Shown here piece by piece: positions 26,517 to 36,574 of a DNA stretch of 50,703 bases. Every line of letters begins with the position of its first letter. Positions within the stretch are counted from its first letter, which is position 1. A program made the translations under genes and the position numbers. Source of the DNA: Bacteroidota bacterium (GTDB lineage: Bacteria > Bacteroidota > JABWAT01); the NCBI GenBank assembly GCA_013360915.1, contig JABWAT010000019.1, forward strand, positions 1 to 50,703, given 5' to 3'. Below the pieces are notes generated by a model. It was given only the letters and a program-made list of their open reading frames with translations, had not been told where the DNA came from and ran no database searches.

Positions 26517-28679
26517 ATGAAACGTCTTTTTTTCTTCTTTTTACTGGTTGGTCTGTTTGTTCAGGCGCAGGGGCAGCATCCGTCGTTTTTGCCAGGTAAA
26601 CAATGGGGTAAGGGACCATTTAACGGAATCCAGGTTGTCGATTCACTTGCTTGGTATCTGGAAGGTAGTGTGTTAGTTTCCGCAGTTATTCAGCCGGATT
26701 TACACCTTGCCCAGCTTGCGGAAATGGAATTGAATATGGCACCAGGCAACCTGAGTGCGTTTCACGATTATCTGGTTGTATATGGCAACGAACTGGTGGT
26801 CCTTAAAAGAGAACTTAACGGGGGGCTTATTGAAGTACTCCGGGAAACACGGGAATTCGATAACGCATGTATGGCAGGAAAGGTCCTTTATCTTGGAACT
26901 GACTATGAATTTACCGCTTATCTGGAGCTAAATGAACAAACAGAAGTGCAATTGGGGCAACTGACCGTACCTATTGACTATGAATACCCCATTTCAAGTG
27001 ATCTTGGTTTATTTGTTGCTGACTGGAACGGGATTGTTCGTTGGTTTTCTACAGTAAATCCGGTCGAGCCAGAATTATTGGATACATTGAATTGCTCAAA
27101 TAATTATCGTTCCGCTGTGACCTTTATAGATTCCCGCCTGGTTTATCTGAGGGACACGAGTCTGATTGTTATAAGTCCAAATTCTGATAATGACCTGATC
27201 CGAACCGATACAGTTGGAATTCAATCATTGTTGGGGGATTTGTGGGAAATTGATTTTATACAATCGCACGGAGATCTGATTTTCGCTGGTTCGCAAAATA
27301 TTGTAGGAAGTGTCTGGAGTGTTGCCCGTGTTTCTGCAGGCCTTTCCATCTCAGCCTTTTCAAAAACCTTTTACTTTACCGATCCGGTCTTCTTTTCAAT
27401 AAACAATGGCTTCCTGGTTTATGATTCCGGATTCTTAAGTTATAAACTGGAGGGTCAGTCTGACCCAGTCCTGACCTCTGTGTTAATTCCATCAATTGGA
27501 TATCTGGGACAACCCTTCTTCAACCCAAATCAGCCGGAATTTATCAGTTTCTATGAACAGGGAGAAATTTTGTTGGTAAATAATCTCAGCACTGTACCAG
27601 AAGTGAAGTTCGAACTTCCCTACCATCTTACGGATGTTTTATATGATGGTTATTCTGCATGCAGTCTTGAAAATGGTCTATTATTTATTACTCAATATTC
27701 CGAATTCGGGTTCCTGGATTTTACATCCGAACCGATAAAATGGCAGCCAGTAAATTTCTGGCTTGAGGAAGCTCCATTCTGTGATCTGGAATTGAATGGA
27801 AAAATCTTATTGGCAAGAACGGAATCCTGGGGATGGGAAGCTGAAAACCGACTATATAAATTAAGATTAAATCAACTTGAGTCTATTGTCATTGAAGATA
27901 TCTATTTGGGAACAGGACAAAATAGCATTTCGGATGTGACTTGGTTAGGTGATCGAATCATCATTTCAGAATCAGATTCTGGAATAACGGTTACCGATAC
28001 CACCTTTCAACTCATCCAGAGAATCAGAAACATCGGAAGGGTTAATCAGGTAAAAACAATCAAAGGCGGTGTAGCTGCCTTACTTGGAAATGGGACTATT
28101 CAAGTCTTTTATCAGGAAGAATCGGGTTTCCTGAAACAAGCAGAAACGACCATTTCAGTTGGGTCGCCAAATGTGATTATGGAGATGGCTGATGATTTCC
28201 TCTTGGTCATTTCTGGTCGGACTCTTTTCGTAATTGATGTTAAAAATGCCTTTCACCCGGTTCTTGCTGGGCAAATTTCTTTGCTGTTTGAAAGCACCGG
28301 GATGGTATTTACCGGGGAAAAGCTGGTTATTTCCCATGGTCGCTACGGTTTCACCCTGTACGACTATACAGGCTATCAAGTCGGTGTGGAAAATCCAAAA
28401 GAAGGAAATCCTGCTGGATTTGCCATTGAATCGGTGTATCCGAATCCGTTTAATCCAATGGCGACGATTGCCTACCGGGTACCAGTGGCTGGCGAAGTGA
28501 CCATGACGGTGTATGATCTGACCGGCCGGGAGATCGCCAGGCTGGTTAATGGAAAAGTAGGAGCCGGGTATCATGAGGTCCCGTTTCATGCCCCCGGTCT
28601 GGCATCGGGAGTGTATCTGGTGCGGATTCAGCTTGCCACCGGGCAACAGGCAACTGCCCGGATGATGCTGGTGAAATAA
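26517..28679 (+). CDS. Secreted protein with type IX secretion C-terminal sorting domain
   Basis: This 720-residue protein has a signal peptide (MKRLFFFFLLVGLFVQAQGQ), a long body without recognised motifs, and a C-terminal Por/T9SS type A sorting domain from about residue 632 (YPNPFNPMATIAY, YDLTGREI, LASGVYLVRI). The body has repeated beta-strand-rich stretches with aspartates, compatible with a beta-propeller, but I cannot name a family. T9SS cargo is carried across the outer membrane and then released or attached at the surface. A GGAGGG site precedes the ATG. The body is clearly more AT-rich (about 40% GC in the lines I counted) than the tail (about 55-60%) and the neighbours, and has few CCGG words. 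This suggests that the body was acquired from elsewhere or evolves under different pressure. A strong terminator follows. Confidence 0.8.
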   Translation: MKRLFFFFLLVGLFVQAQGQHPSFLPGKQWGKGPFNGIQVVDSLAWYLEGSVLVSAVIQPDLHLAQLAEMELNMAPGNLSAFHDYLVVYGNELVVLKRELNGGLIEVLRETREFDNACMAGKVLYLGTDYEFTAYLELNEQTEVQLGQLTVPIDYEYPISSDLGLFVADWNGIVRWFSTVNPVEPELLDTLNCSNNYRSAVTFIDSRLVYLRDTSLIVISPNSDNDLIRTDTVGIQSLLGDLWEIDFIQSHGDLIFAGSQNIVGSVWSVARVSAGLSISAFSKTFYFTDPVFFSINNGFLVYDSGFLSYKLEGQSDPVLTSVLIPSIGYLGQPFFNPNQPEFISFYEQGEILLVNNLSTVPEVKFELPYHLTDVLYDGYSACSLENGLLFITQYSEFGFLDFTSEPIKWQPVNFWLEEAPFCDLELNGKILLARTESWGWEAENRLYKLRLNQLESIVIEDIYLGTGQNSISDVTWLGDRIIISESDSGITVTDTTFQLIQRIRNIGRVNQVKTIKGGVAALLGNGTIQVFYQEESGFLKQAETTISVGSPNVIMEMADDFLLVISGRTLFVIDVKNAFHPVLAGQISLLFESTGMVFTGEKLVISHGRYGFTLYDYTGYQVGVENPKEGNPAGFAIESVYPNPFNPMATIAYRVPVAGEVTMTVYDLTGREIARLVNGKVGAGYHEVPFHAPGLASGVYLVRIQLATGQQATARMMLVK

Positions 28680-28681
28680 AA

Positions 28682-28712
28682 AAAAGGGCTGTCCGGTGAA
28701 GACAGCCCTTTT
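28682..28712. terminator. Bidirectional rho-independent terminator
   Basis: A perfect 12-base-pair inverted repeat, AAAAGGGCTGTC (28682-28693) against GACAGCCCTTTT (28701-28712), has a seven-base loop. T-rich DNA follows on the plus strand and the complementary A-rich flank gives a T tract on the minus strand. It separates the convergent T9SS-cargo gene and mdh and should stop both transcripts. Confidence 0.9.
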
Positions 28713-28733
28713 CGTTTAAGTGAGTGACGGAAC

Positions 28734-29663
<930 letters not shown>

Positions 29664-29692
29664 TCATCTCCTTTGACTTGTAAAAACCGATA

Positions 29693-29700
29693 CAAAGGTA
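29693..29700 (-). promoter_or_regulatory. Promoter -7 element of mdh (TACCTTTG)
   Basis: The minus strand reads TACCTTTG at 29700-29693, an exact TAnnTTTG match, 32 bases before the mdh ATG. Transcription would start near 29686. A clear TTG at the expected upstream distance is not present, so this is half of the consensus. Confidence 0.5.
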
Positions 29701-29711
29701 GAAAACCCCAT

Positions 29712-29728
29712 CCGGTTATAAAAACCGG
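29712..29728 (-). terminator. Possible weak terminator after msrA
   Basis: CCGGTT (29712-29717) pairs with AACCGG (29723-29728) around a five-base loop. On the minus strand it is followed by a modest T-run (GGTTTTC). It sits between the msrA stop and the mdh promoter element. The six-pair stem makes this a weak call. Confidence 0.35.
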
Positions 29729-29777
29729 TGAATCCGGCTTAATTGATTTATAATTGATACGATGACCCGACCACCGG

Positions 29778-30392
29778 TTATGATCCCGGTTTCAGTTTTT
29801 CCTTAAAAACCGCTTTGAATTTCTCAACCTTGGGTTTGACCACGAAAGCACAGTATCCCTGTCCGGGATTCCGGTTGAAATAGTTCTGGTGGTAGTCCTC
29901 GGCAGGCCAGAAAGGGGCCGCAGAGGATATCTCGGTTACCACCGGTTTGCTGTAAACGCCGGCTTTGTTCAGCTGATCCAGATAGAAACGGGCTTGTTTC
30001 TCCTGATCGGCGGTGTGATAGAAAATCACCGACCGGTATTGCGTTCCGATGTCATTTCCCTGACGGTTCAGTTGGGTCGGATCGTGGGTCCGGAAGAAAA
30101 TCTCGAGAAGCTCGGCGTACGAAATGACCCCGGGATTGTAAGTGATCTGAATAACCTCGGCATGACCGGTGGTGCCAGTGCACACTTGTTCATAGGTTGG
30201 GTTGTTGCGGTGGCCACCCATGTAGCCCGAAACGACCGTTTCCACACCAATGACCCGTTGAAACACGGCCTCGGTGCACCAGAAGCATCCCGATCCGAAT
30301 GTGGCGGTTTCCAATTTGTTCCCTCCTGCCTGTATGACGCCGGTTGTTGCCATAAGAAGAAAGCCGGCGAGTATGATTGTGAGTCTGTTCAT
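29778..30392 (-). CDS. msrA: Exported peptide-methionine (S)-S-oxide reductase
   Basis: MsrA reduces methionine-S-sulfoxide in proteins and repairs oxidative damage. The 204-residue product carries the catalytic motif GSGCFWCTEAVF, the VVSGYMGG segment, YEQVCTGTTGHAEVIQI and the DPTQLNRQGNDIGTQYRS region, all diagnostic. The N-terminal 22 residues form a signal peptide (ending near VIQAGG), so the enzyme should work in the periplasm. No MsrB domain is fused and no msrB gene is present. It lies 64 bases downstream of an ECF sigma factor gene on the same strand, so it may be co-transcribed with it and belong to its regulon. Confidence 0.95.
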   Translation of the reverse strand: MNRLTIILAGFLLMATTGVIQAGGNKLETATFGSGCFWCTEAVFQRVIGVETVVSGYMGGHRNNPTYEQVCTGTTGHAEVIQITYNPGVISYAELLEIFFRTHDPTQLNRQGNDIGTQYRSVIFYHTADQEKQARFYLDQLNKAGVYSKPVVTEISSAAPFWPAEDYHQNYFNRNPGQGYCAFVVKPKVEKFKAVFKEKLKPGS

Positions 30393-30456
30393 GGTTTGAT
30401 TCCGTTCTGTTACCCTGGCATAGTCGTATTGGCCGGGTAAACCTTACAACCGGAAT

Positions 30457-31050
30457 TCAGGTCAGTTTGGTTTCCAGGCATTTACGAAGGGATTTCCGTG
30501 CCCGGTGGAGCAGCACCCACAAGTGGTTGTCGGTGATACCAAGCGTAAGGCAGATGTCAGCGGTGGGGAGATCATCATATTCCCGCATACGGATCAGTTC
30601 CTGCATGGCCGGATTCAGTTGTGCGATGCAGTCCTGCAGAAAGCGGATCCGCTCAGCCCGTTCGGCCTGTTCATCCGGCAGAAGGTCCGGATCTCCCGGT
30701 AAAGAATCGGCCGACCAGTGCCCGGGAAACGGTCCGTTATCTGAAAAGTCCGTGTCATGGTCGGTTGAATCTGCCAATCGCTGCCAGGAGTGCCGGTATT
30801 TATTTCTGAAATGATCGGCAATTTTCCGTTTCAGGATGCTGGTCAGCCAGGTCCGTTCAGAACTGGATCCGCTGAAACGCTCCCGGGACTTCATGGCTGC
30901 GAGAAAGGTGTCCTGAACCAGATCACGTGCCAGATCTTCATCCTGTACCCGGAAAAATCCAAACCGGAAAAGGTAGTCTCCATGTTCATCCACCCAACGG
31001 GAAGGATCGGTTTTTGACACTCGTCCGGAAATTATACTCAGGAAAATCAT
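30457..31050 (-). CDS. ECF-family RNA polymerase sigma factor
   Basis: This 197-residue sigma-70 relative has region 2 at about 20-85, with ARDLVQDTFLAAMKSRERF and the WLTSILKRKIADHFR promoter-melting segment. A 40-residue acidic insert (DSTDHDTDFSDNG...) separates it from region 4 (about 130-195), which has LNPAMQELIRMREYDDLPTA and the recognition helix area ICLTLGITDNHLWVLLHRAR. The long inter-domain insert resembles the sigma-70 family often labelled TIGR02943. Such factors usually have an anti-sigma gene beside them; none is visible here. The next gene on the strand is exported msrA, hinting at an envelope oxidative-stress regulon. Confidence 0.88.
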   Translation of the reverse strand: MIFLSIISGRVSKTDPSRWVDEHGDYLFRFGFFRVQDEDLARDLVQDTFLAAMKSRERFSGSSSERTWLTSILKRKIADHFRNKYRHSWQRLADSTDHDTDFSDNGPFPGHWSADSLPGDPDLLPDEQAERAERIRFLQDCIAQLNPAMQELIRMREYDDLPTADICLTLGITDNHLWVLLHRARKSLRKCLETKLT

Positions 31051-31129
31051 GCAGTCAAAGTAGCCAGCGAGGGCGGTTTTTCAAAACAGGAATTGCCTTG
31101 TAAGGTTTGTTTTTAGATTTTCCAAGCCT

Positions 31130-32623
31130 ATGAAAACACTTTCCTGTTCTGCGGTATTGGTAACCGTATCACTGATCCTTCTGTCCGGATGTGAACGTGA
31201 ACCACTGACCATTCTTCACTGGAACGACGCCCATTCCAACAACCTTCCGTTTAAAACCAAACGGTCACCCTCCGATCCCCAACTGGTCGAAGTGGGTGGT
31301 TATGCGTGGTTAAAAGCCGCACTGGATTCCATCAGGGATGCCAGACCCGTTAACCTCACGGTCTTTGCCGGTGATGAGTTTCAGGGGACACCGATTTCAT
31401 CTGAAACGGCCGGCAGGTCTCAGATCCCGATGCTTCAGGCCCTCGCCCCCGATTTTCTGGTTCCCGGCAATCACGAGTTCGATTATGGAGATGATCATTT
31501 TCTCCATCTGGCCGATTCTTCCGGATTGAACTGGCTGGCTGCCAACCTGATTGATTCCGTATCGCGGCAACCGGTCTTCCAGTCTGGTCAGCTGATCAAT
31601 CGCGGTGGGTGGAAAGTCGCTGTGGTAGGAATCACCACTCCCGAATTGAAGGAAGTCTCGCTCCCCGTCAATGTGGACCGTTTTTCAATGATTGGTCACC
31701 TGGAGGCGATCCGTCAGACAATTGACAGTCTCAACCGGATCGGGAAACCCGATTTGTACATTCTTATTTCTCATGCCGGCCTCGATATGGACAGCACCAT
31801 TGCACGTGCCATCCCAGATTTTGATCTCATCATCGGCGGGCACACCCATTCTGTCATGGCTGAACCCTCGGTTATCGGGAAAACCCGCATTGTCCAGTCG
31901 GGAAGCCGTGGCCGTTTCCTCGGGGAAATCACCATTTCAGAAAAACAGGGACTCCCGGATGTGGCGTTTAAGGTTCATGAGATCGGCCCCGGAAACCAAA
32001 AGCCAGACAAGAAGTTTCAGGCCCGGATCGATTCAATGGAAGCCGGTCTGCAGGAACGTCTCAAAGTGGTCATAGGCGAGTTTACCACCGAACTTCCCCT
32101 TCCGACCACAGGAGAAAATGCCCTGGCCAACTGGATCACCGATGCGTACCGTTGGAAAACCGGTGCAGAAATCAGCATGATGAATGCGGGAGGAATCAGA
32201 CGCGGATTTCATCCCGGACCGGTTTCCCGCCGCGATATTTGGGAACTGGCTCCGTTTGGAAACTATCTGGTCGACCTTTTCTTTACCGGTCAGCAACTTG
32301 AGGCAGCCATCCGTCACAGCCTGAACCATGCGGAAACGCCTCTGCATTTTTCCGGACTTCAACTGACCATCCGTCAGAAGAGAACGGGTTCGGACCTGAT
32401 CCGGGTGTCGGTGAATGGACAACCGGTCCGTAAGGAGACTGTCTACCGGGTCACCACCAATAATTTTGTGGCACTGCAGGCCCGGGCCATGTTTGGGATC
32501 GATCCCGCCTCGCTCCGGACTAAACAAACCGGTCTGGTCGATCGCGATGTGCTTATGGAACGAATTCAGACATCGGGATCCATGGGACCAGTGACTGATG
32601 GCCGATTGAAAGTCATTCCTTAA
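31130..32623 (+). CDS. Lipoprotein 5'-nucleotidase / metallophosphoesterase (UshA family)
   Basis: This 497-residue envelope enzyme probably hydrolyses nucleotides or related phosphoesters. The signal peptide ends in the lipobox LLSGC, so the mature protein is lipid-anchored at Cys21. The dinuclear metallophosphatase motifs are present: HWNDAHSNN (D, H), AGDEFQGTP (D), PGNHEFDYG (N, H), ISHAGLD (H) and GGHTHS (H, H). The C-terminal 5'-nucleotidase substrate domain (about 305-460) shows NAGGIRRGF and the FGNYLVDLFFTGQQL segment. Length and order match UshA/YfkN-type enzymes. The antiporter gene begins four bases after the stop, so they share a transcript. Exact substrate specificity cannot be deduced. 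Confidence 0.9.
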   Translation: MKTLSCSAVLVTVSLILLSGCEREPLTILHWNDAHSNNLPFKTKRSPSDPQLVEVGGYAWLKAALDSIRDARPVNLTVFAGDEFQGTPISSETAGRSQIPMLQALAPDFLVPGNHEFDYGDDHFLHLADSSGLNWLAANLIDSVSRQPVFQSGQLINRGGWKVAVVGITTPELKEVSLPVNVDRFSMIGHLEAIRQTIDSLNRIGKPDLYILISHAGLDMDSTIARAIPDFDLIIGGHTHSVMAEPSVIGKTRIVQSGSRGRFLGEITISEKQGLPDVAFKVHEIGPGNQKPDKKFQARIDSMEAGLQERLKVVIGEFTTELPLPTTGENALANWITDAYRWKTGAEISMMNAGGIRRGFHPGPVSRRDIWELAPFGNYLVDLFFTGQQLEAAIRHSLNHAETPLHFSGLQLTIRQKRTGSDLIRVSVNGQPVRKETVYRVTTNNFVALQARAMFGIDPASLRTKQTGLVDRDVLMERIQTSGSMGPVTDGRLKVIP

Positions 32624-32627
32624 TACA

Positions 32628-34655
32628 ATGCATGATCACCAGTTTCTGAGGGATATTCTGGTCTTGCTGGCAGTGGTGATTCCACTGTTGTTTATTGCTG
32701 AACGACTCAAGTTCCCGTCGGTGATTGGGTTTATGCTGGCCGGTATCCTCATCGGTCCGTCGGTTTTCGGTTGGGTGTCCAATCAGGAATCCATTACTCA
32801 GTTATCAGAGGTCGGCATTGTCCTGCTTCTGTTTTCCATCGGACTTGAATTTTCCATTCAGAAAATTGCGGCTTTAAGAAATTATCTGCTCATCGTGGGT
32901 GGCGGTCAGGTGATTCTGACCATTGGTCTGGCCTGGTTGTTATCGGCTCTGGCGGGCATGGATCATCAGAAAGGGATTGTAATCGGATTTCTGATCAGTC
33001 TCTCTTCCACCGCCATCATGATAAAAATCCTGCAGCAGCGAAAAGAACTCGACACCCCGACAGGGAGACTCACCCTTTCCATTTCTCTTTTTCAGGATCT
33101 GGCCATCATTCCCATGGTCCTGATTCTTCCTTTATTGGGATCCGGCGGACCCATAGACCGCTGGGAAGTCACCCAGACGCTGGCACTTTCAATTATGGGA
33201 ATCGGCATCATTCTGGTTGGGGCACGGCTGGTGATTCCTCGCTTACTCGATCTGGTTGTTAAAACCAACAACCGGGAGTTGTTTCTGGTCACCATTTTAT
33301 TTGTGGTGGTTCTGGTGGCGTGGGTGTCATCTCTGGTCGGACTTTCTCTGGCATTGGGAGCCTTTCTCGCCGGTCTGATTGTCTCTGAATCGGACTATTC
33401 CCATCAGGTTCTTGCCGATGTGTTTCCCATGCGTGATGCGTTGGTTGCCCTGTTTTTTATTTCCATCGGGATGATGCTGAATCTGACCAATCTGGTTGCA
33501 GACTGGGAATGGGTCCTGCTGATCTCAACCGGGATTATTCTTTCCAAGTCACTGATTGTGGCCGCCTTTACCTGGGCGCTGGCTTATCCCATCCGCATCG
33601 GTCTGGCAGTCGGTCTGATGGTGGCTCAGATCGGTGAATTCAGCTTTGTTCTGGCCGGAACCGCCCTTACTCTGCAAATTCTGACCGAATCTGATTACCA
33701 GATTTTTCTCGGAGCCAGCATTCTGACCATGCTGATGGCACCTTTTCTGATTACTCAGGCCAATCCGATCGGGAACTGGCTTCATCAGAAGTTTCACTTT
33801 AAACCAGCCGGAAAACCAGCCTTCAGACGACTGAGCCGACTGGTTACCACCGGAAACCTTGAATCAACCGGCATGAAAGCCGATGTGAAGGGTCATGTAA
33901 TCATCATCGGATATGGTAAAACCGGCCAGCACCTCTCTCATGTTCTGAAGGAAACAGGTATTCCGTTTGTGATTTCTGAACTGCAGCATGTCCGGTTTAG
34001 TCAGGCGCGGTCCGAAGGCCACCCGGTGGTGTTTGGCGATGCCACCACACAGGAAATTCTCGATGAGCTGAAAATCAGAAAAGCGTCTGTTCTGGTTATT
34101 TCCACCGGGGATGTATACTCAACCACCCGCATTGTGCAGGTTTCGAGAACGTTGAATAAAGGCCTGCACATTATCGCCCGGACCCGTTACATCAATGACC
34201 TGGGCCCGCTTTATACAGCCGGAGCAGATCAGGTGATTCCGGAAGAATTTGAAACATCCATCGAGATCTTTTCCCGCACACTCCGGTATTTCCATATTCC
34301 CAGAAATATCATTGCTTCCCAGATTGCGATCATCCGTAAGGAACGGTATGGAACTCTTGAAGGACAATCGGTCAGCAAGGAGACGCTGGGCCAACTTCCC
34401 TATATTCTGGCTGCAACCACCACCGAGTCGGCAGTTATCCTCGAAGGGTCGCCCGTCAGCGGAATAAGTCTGGGTGATAGTGGTCTCACCTCCCGGGCTG
34501 GCATTCACGTGATTGCCGTTATCCGTGATGGGGCATCGGTCAACACGCCATCGCCGGATTGGGTATTCGCTCCGGGTGATGTAATTGTCATGGTCGGAAA
34601 TCATGCCGAAATCGATGCCGCTCTGGGAATACTGGGAACCGACCTGGCCAGTTAA
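32628..34655 (+). CDS. CPA2-family cation:proton antiporter (KefB/C-type) with RCK domains
   Basis: The 675-residue inner-membrane protein has about 12 helices (residues 5-390) of the Na+/H+ exchanger fold, including PSVIGFMLAGILIGPS, LLLFSIGLEFS and FLAGLIVSESDYSHQ. A cytoplasmic RCK_N/TrkA-N domain follows (about 420-545, nucleotide motif IIGYGKTGQHLS, then VFGDATTQEIL), and a TrkA-C domain (about 570-670, ending in FAPGDVIVMVGN). This is the layout of KefB/KefC K+ efflux systems and of YbaL-like antiporters. Ion specificity is not readable. It is directly downstream of the 5'-nucleotidase (four bases) and 48 bases upstream of the sigma-54 activator. Confidence 0.92.
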   Translation: MHDHQFLRDILVLLAVVIPLLFIAERLKFPSVIGFMLAGILIGPSVFGWVSNQESITQLSEVGIVLLLFSIGLEFSIQKIAALRNYLLIVGGGQVILTIGLAWLLSALAGMDHQKGIVIGFLISLSSTAIMIKILQQRKELDTPTGRLTLSISLFQDLAIIPMVLILPLLGSGGPIDRWEVTQTLALSIMGIGIILVGARLVIPRLLDLVVKTNNRELFLVTILFVVVLVAWVSSLVGLSLALGAFLAGLIVSESDYSHQVLADVFPMRDALVALFFISIGMMLNLTNLVADWEWVLLISTGIILSKSLIVAAFTWALAYPIRIGLAVGLMVAQIGEFSFVLAGTALTLQILTESDYQIFLGASILTMLMAPFLITQANPIGNWLHQKFHFKPAGKPAFRRLSRLVTTGNLESTGMKADVKGHVIIIGYGKTGQHLSHVLKETGIPFVISELQHVRFSQARSEGHPVVFGDATTQEILDELKIRKASVLVISTGDVYSTTRIVQVSRTLNKGLHIIARTRYINDLGPLYTAGADQVIPEEFETSIEIFSRTLRYFHIPRNIIASQIAIIRKERYGTLEGQSVSKETLGQLPYILAATTTESAVILEGSPVSGISLGDSGLTSRAGIHVIAVIRDGASVNTPSPDWVFAPGDVIVMVGNHAEIDAALGILGTDLAS

Positions 34656-34703
34656 TTCCGCCTCGGGAATGAAATACCGGCAGCACTTAAGTATTTTTAA
34701 TAC

Positions 34704-36329
34704 ATGAACCCAGATATAAAAGCTCAATTACAGAAAATTCAGGATCACCTTCGTTCCCTTGGAAACCACCCGCTGGATGAACCCATCCGCCTGTCGGTGC
34801 AGAAGGCATTCCATGATGTGATGATTCTGGAGGCTTTGCTGATGAAATCTGCAGGATCACCGGACCGGGGAACTCCAGATACACGGCTGGAACAGGCTCG
34901 TACCATCCTGGGTGAAAAGGATCTGGGGAAACTACTCGATTTTGCCCTTGATACCCTGGTTGCAATGACCAGTGCAAACCGGGGATTTCTGACCACTCTG
35001 TCTGCTGATGGGGCCGTTGATGTGTTCACCGCCCGCCGGATCGGTCATCAGGAGGTGATGGATCCGGGCTCGCAGATCAGCAGGGCCATTTTATCCGATT
35101 CACTTCGTCAGTCACCGGGACAGCCCCTGATCATTTCTTCCAGGGATCAGCCCGGACGGTATGAAACCATTCAACGACTCGAGGTTGGCTCGGTCCTGGC
35201 ATTTCCCATTCATTGGGAAGGCGAATTGGTGGCGGTTCTTTACCTCGACAGGGATGAAACGGCCGAACCCTTTCAAACCGGATTTCTTCCTTCTCTCATG
35301 GAATTCTGCAGCATGCTGGCTCCGCGTCTTTTCCAGCTCAGACGTTTGCGGGATCTTGAAACCATGGCAACTCCTGCCATCCCTGAAAACGAATTTATCT
35401 ATGAAGGGGTGATTGGTAACTCAGGTGTATTCCGCGATACGATCCGCATTACCCGCCGGGTGGCCCCCAGTGAAGCAACGGTTCTGATTCTGGGTGAAAG
35501 TGGTACCGGAAAAGAACTGATTGCAAGGGCCATTCACAGAAATTCACGACGGAAATCGGGTCCTTTTGTTGCCGTGAATTGCACGGCCATTCCAGCCGAC
35601 CTGATTGAATCGGAACTCTTTGGACATGAAAAAGGAGCCTTTACCGGTGCCCTTCAGCGCAAGCCGGGGAAATTTGAACAGGCAGCCGAAGGAACCATCT
35701 TCCTCGATGAAATCGGTGATCTGCCACTCGATCTGCAGGGAAAACTGCTAAGAGCCATTCAGGAACGGACCTTCGACCGGGTTGGCGGAACCCAGCCGGT
35801 TCAGGTCGATGTAAGGGTCGTTGCCGCCACAAACCGCAACCTACGATCGATGGTTGAGACTCAGCAATTCCGCGAAGATCTGTACTACCGGTTGAATGTG
35901 ATTTCACTCCACCTGCCTCCGTTGCGGAACCGCAAAACCGATATTCCATTGCTCGTCCGGCACTTGTTGCCTGCACTTGAACAAAAGAATGGCCTCAGCG
36001 GAACGGTTGTGGCCGATGAAGCGATGGAAGCGCTGGTGACCTGGGGGTGGCCCGGTAATATCAGAGAGCTCGAGAATGTTCTGGAACGGGCCATGATTCT
36101 TTGCGAAAATGGCGTGATCAGACTTCGGGACCTTCCTCCGGAAATCCTGGATGATGCACCAGACATCCGTCCCTCCGGTGAAATGAATCTTGAAGCACAA
36201 CTGGCTGCTTTCCGTCAGCAATTGCTCCTTCAGGCGCTTGAAAAATCGGCCGGGAACAAGTCTCAGGCTGCCCGTCTTCTTGGTATTTCCCGCAATTATC
36301 TTCATCAGTTGCTGAACCGACAGGTGTAA
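34704..36329 (+). CDS. Sigma-54-dependent transcriptional activator with GAF sensor
   Basis: The 541-residue bacterial enhancer-binding protein has a short N-terminal region and a GAF domain at about 75-215. The AAA+ sigma-54 interaction domain spans about 230-465: Walker A GESGTGKE, the sigma-54 loop KGAFTGA intact, Walker [13 protein letters not shown], and the arginine-containing LYYRLNVI segment. A C-terminal Fis-type helix-turn-helix (about 500-541, [19 protein letters not shown]) closes it. With GAFTGA intact it should open sigma-54 promoters in response to a ligand or redox cue sensed by GAF. A sigma-54-like -24/-12 sequence lies 220 bases beyond its stop, before the LuxR-type regulator. 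rpoN itself is not in the window. Confidence 0.93.
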   Translation: MNPDIKAQLQKIQDHLRSLGNHPLDEPIRLSVQKAFHDVMILEALLMKSAGSPDRGTPDTRLEQARTILGEKDLGKLLDFALDTLVAMTSANRGFLTTLSADGAVDVFTARRIGHQEVMDPGSQISRAILSDSLRQSPGQPLIISSRDQPGRYETIQRLEVGSVLAFPIHWEGELVAVLYLDRDETAEPFQTGFLPSLMEFCSMLAPRLFQLRRLRDLETMATPAIPENEFIYEGVIGNSGVFRDTIRITRRVAPSEATVLILGESGTGKELIARAIHRNSRRKSGPFVAVNCTAIPADLIESELFGHEKGAFTGALQRKPGKFEQAAEGTIFLDEIGDLPLDLQGKLLRAIQERTFDRVGGTQPVQVDVRVVAATNRNLRSMVETQQFREDLYYRLNVISLHLPPLRNRKTDIPLLVRHLLPALEQKNGLSGTVVADEAMEALVTWGWPGNIRELENVLERAMILCENGVIRLRDLPPEILDDAPDIRPSGEMNLEAQLAAFRQQLLLQALEKSAGNKSQAARLLGISRNYLHQLLNRQV

Positions 36330-36546
36330 ACTCCAGATTACACCTGTCACCGGATGTGAACGGACCCTGCATTTAACCACTAGAACTCCTCTGCAGCAAA
36401 TACCACCAGTCTTAAAAAGAGTGTTAAGGCCTTTTCCTTAAAACCCGCAATAACCGCTTTACAGCATAATCTTTCAGCCTTTTTATGCCTGGCCTGTACA
36501 GGTTTGAAGGAAGATTCTTCAACATCCCATGACTGCCCGGGAAAAG

Positions 36547-36573
36547 TGGCACACCCTGTGCAGAAGACAGGGT
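36547..36573 (+). promoter_or_regulatory. Sigma-54-like element overlapping a perfect inverted repeat
   Basis: TGGCACACCCTGTGCA (36547-36562) has the sigma-54 GG-N10-GC spacing and matches TGGCAC-N5-TTGCA at all but one of the informative positions. Overlapping it, ACCCTGT (36553-36559) is repeated inverted as ACAGGGT (36567-36573) around seven bases. The ATG of the LuxR-type regulator is at 36575, so a start of transcription about 12 bases after the GC would leave almost no leader. That argues for caution. The repeat alone could be an operator. The activator gene ends 217 bases upstream. Confidence 0.35.
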
Positions 36574-36574
36574 C

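Noticed and set aside
31051-31129. TAnnTTTG promoters for the sigma factor (TACTTTG) and the nucleotidase (TAAGGTTTG)
   Set aside because: Both have the wrong spacing between TA and TTTG by one base, and no convincing TTG partner was found.
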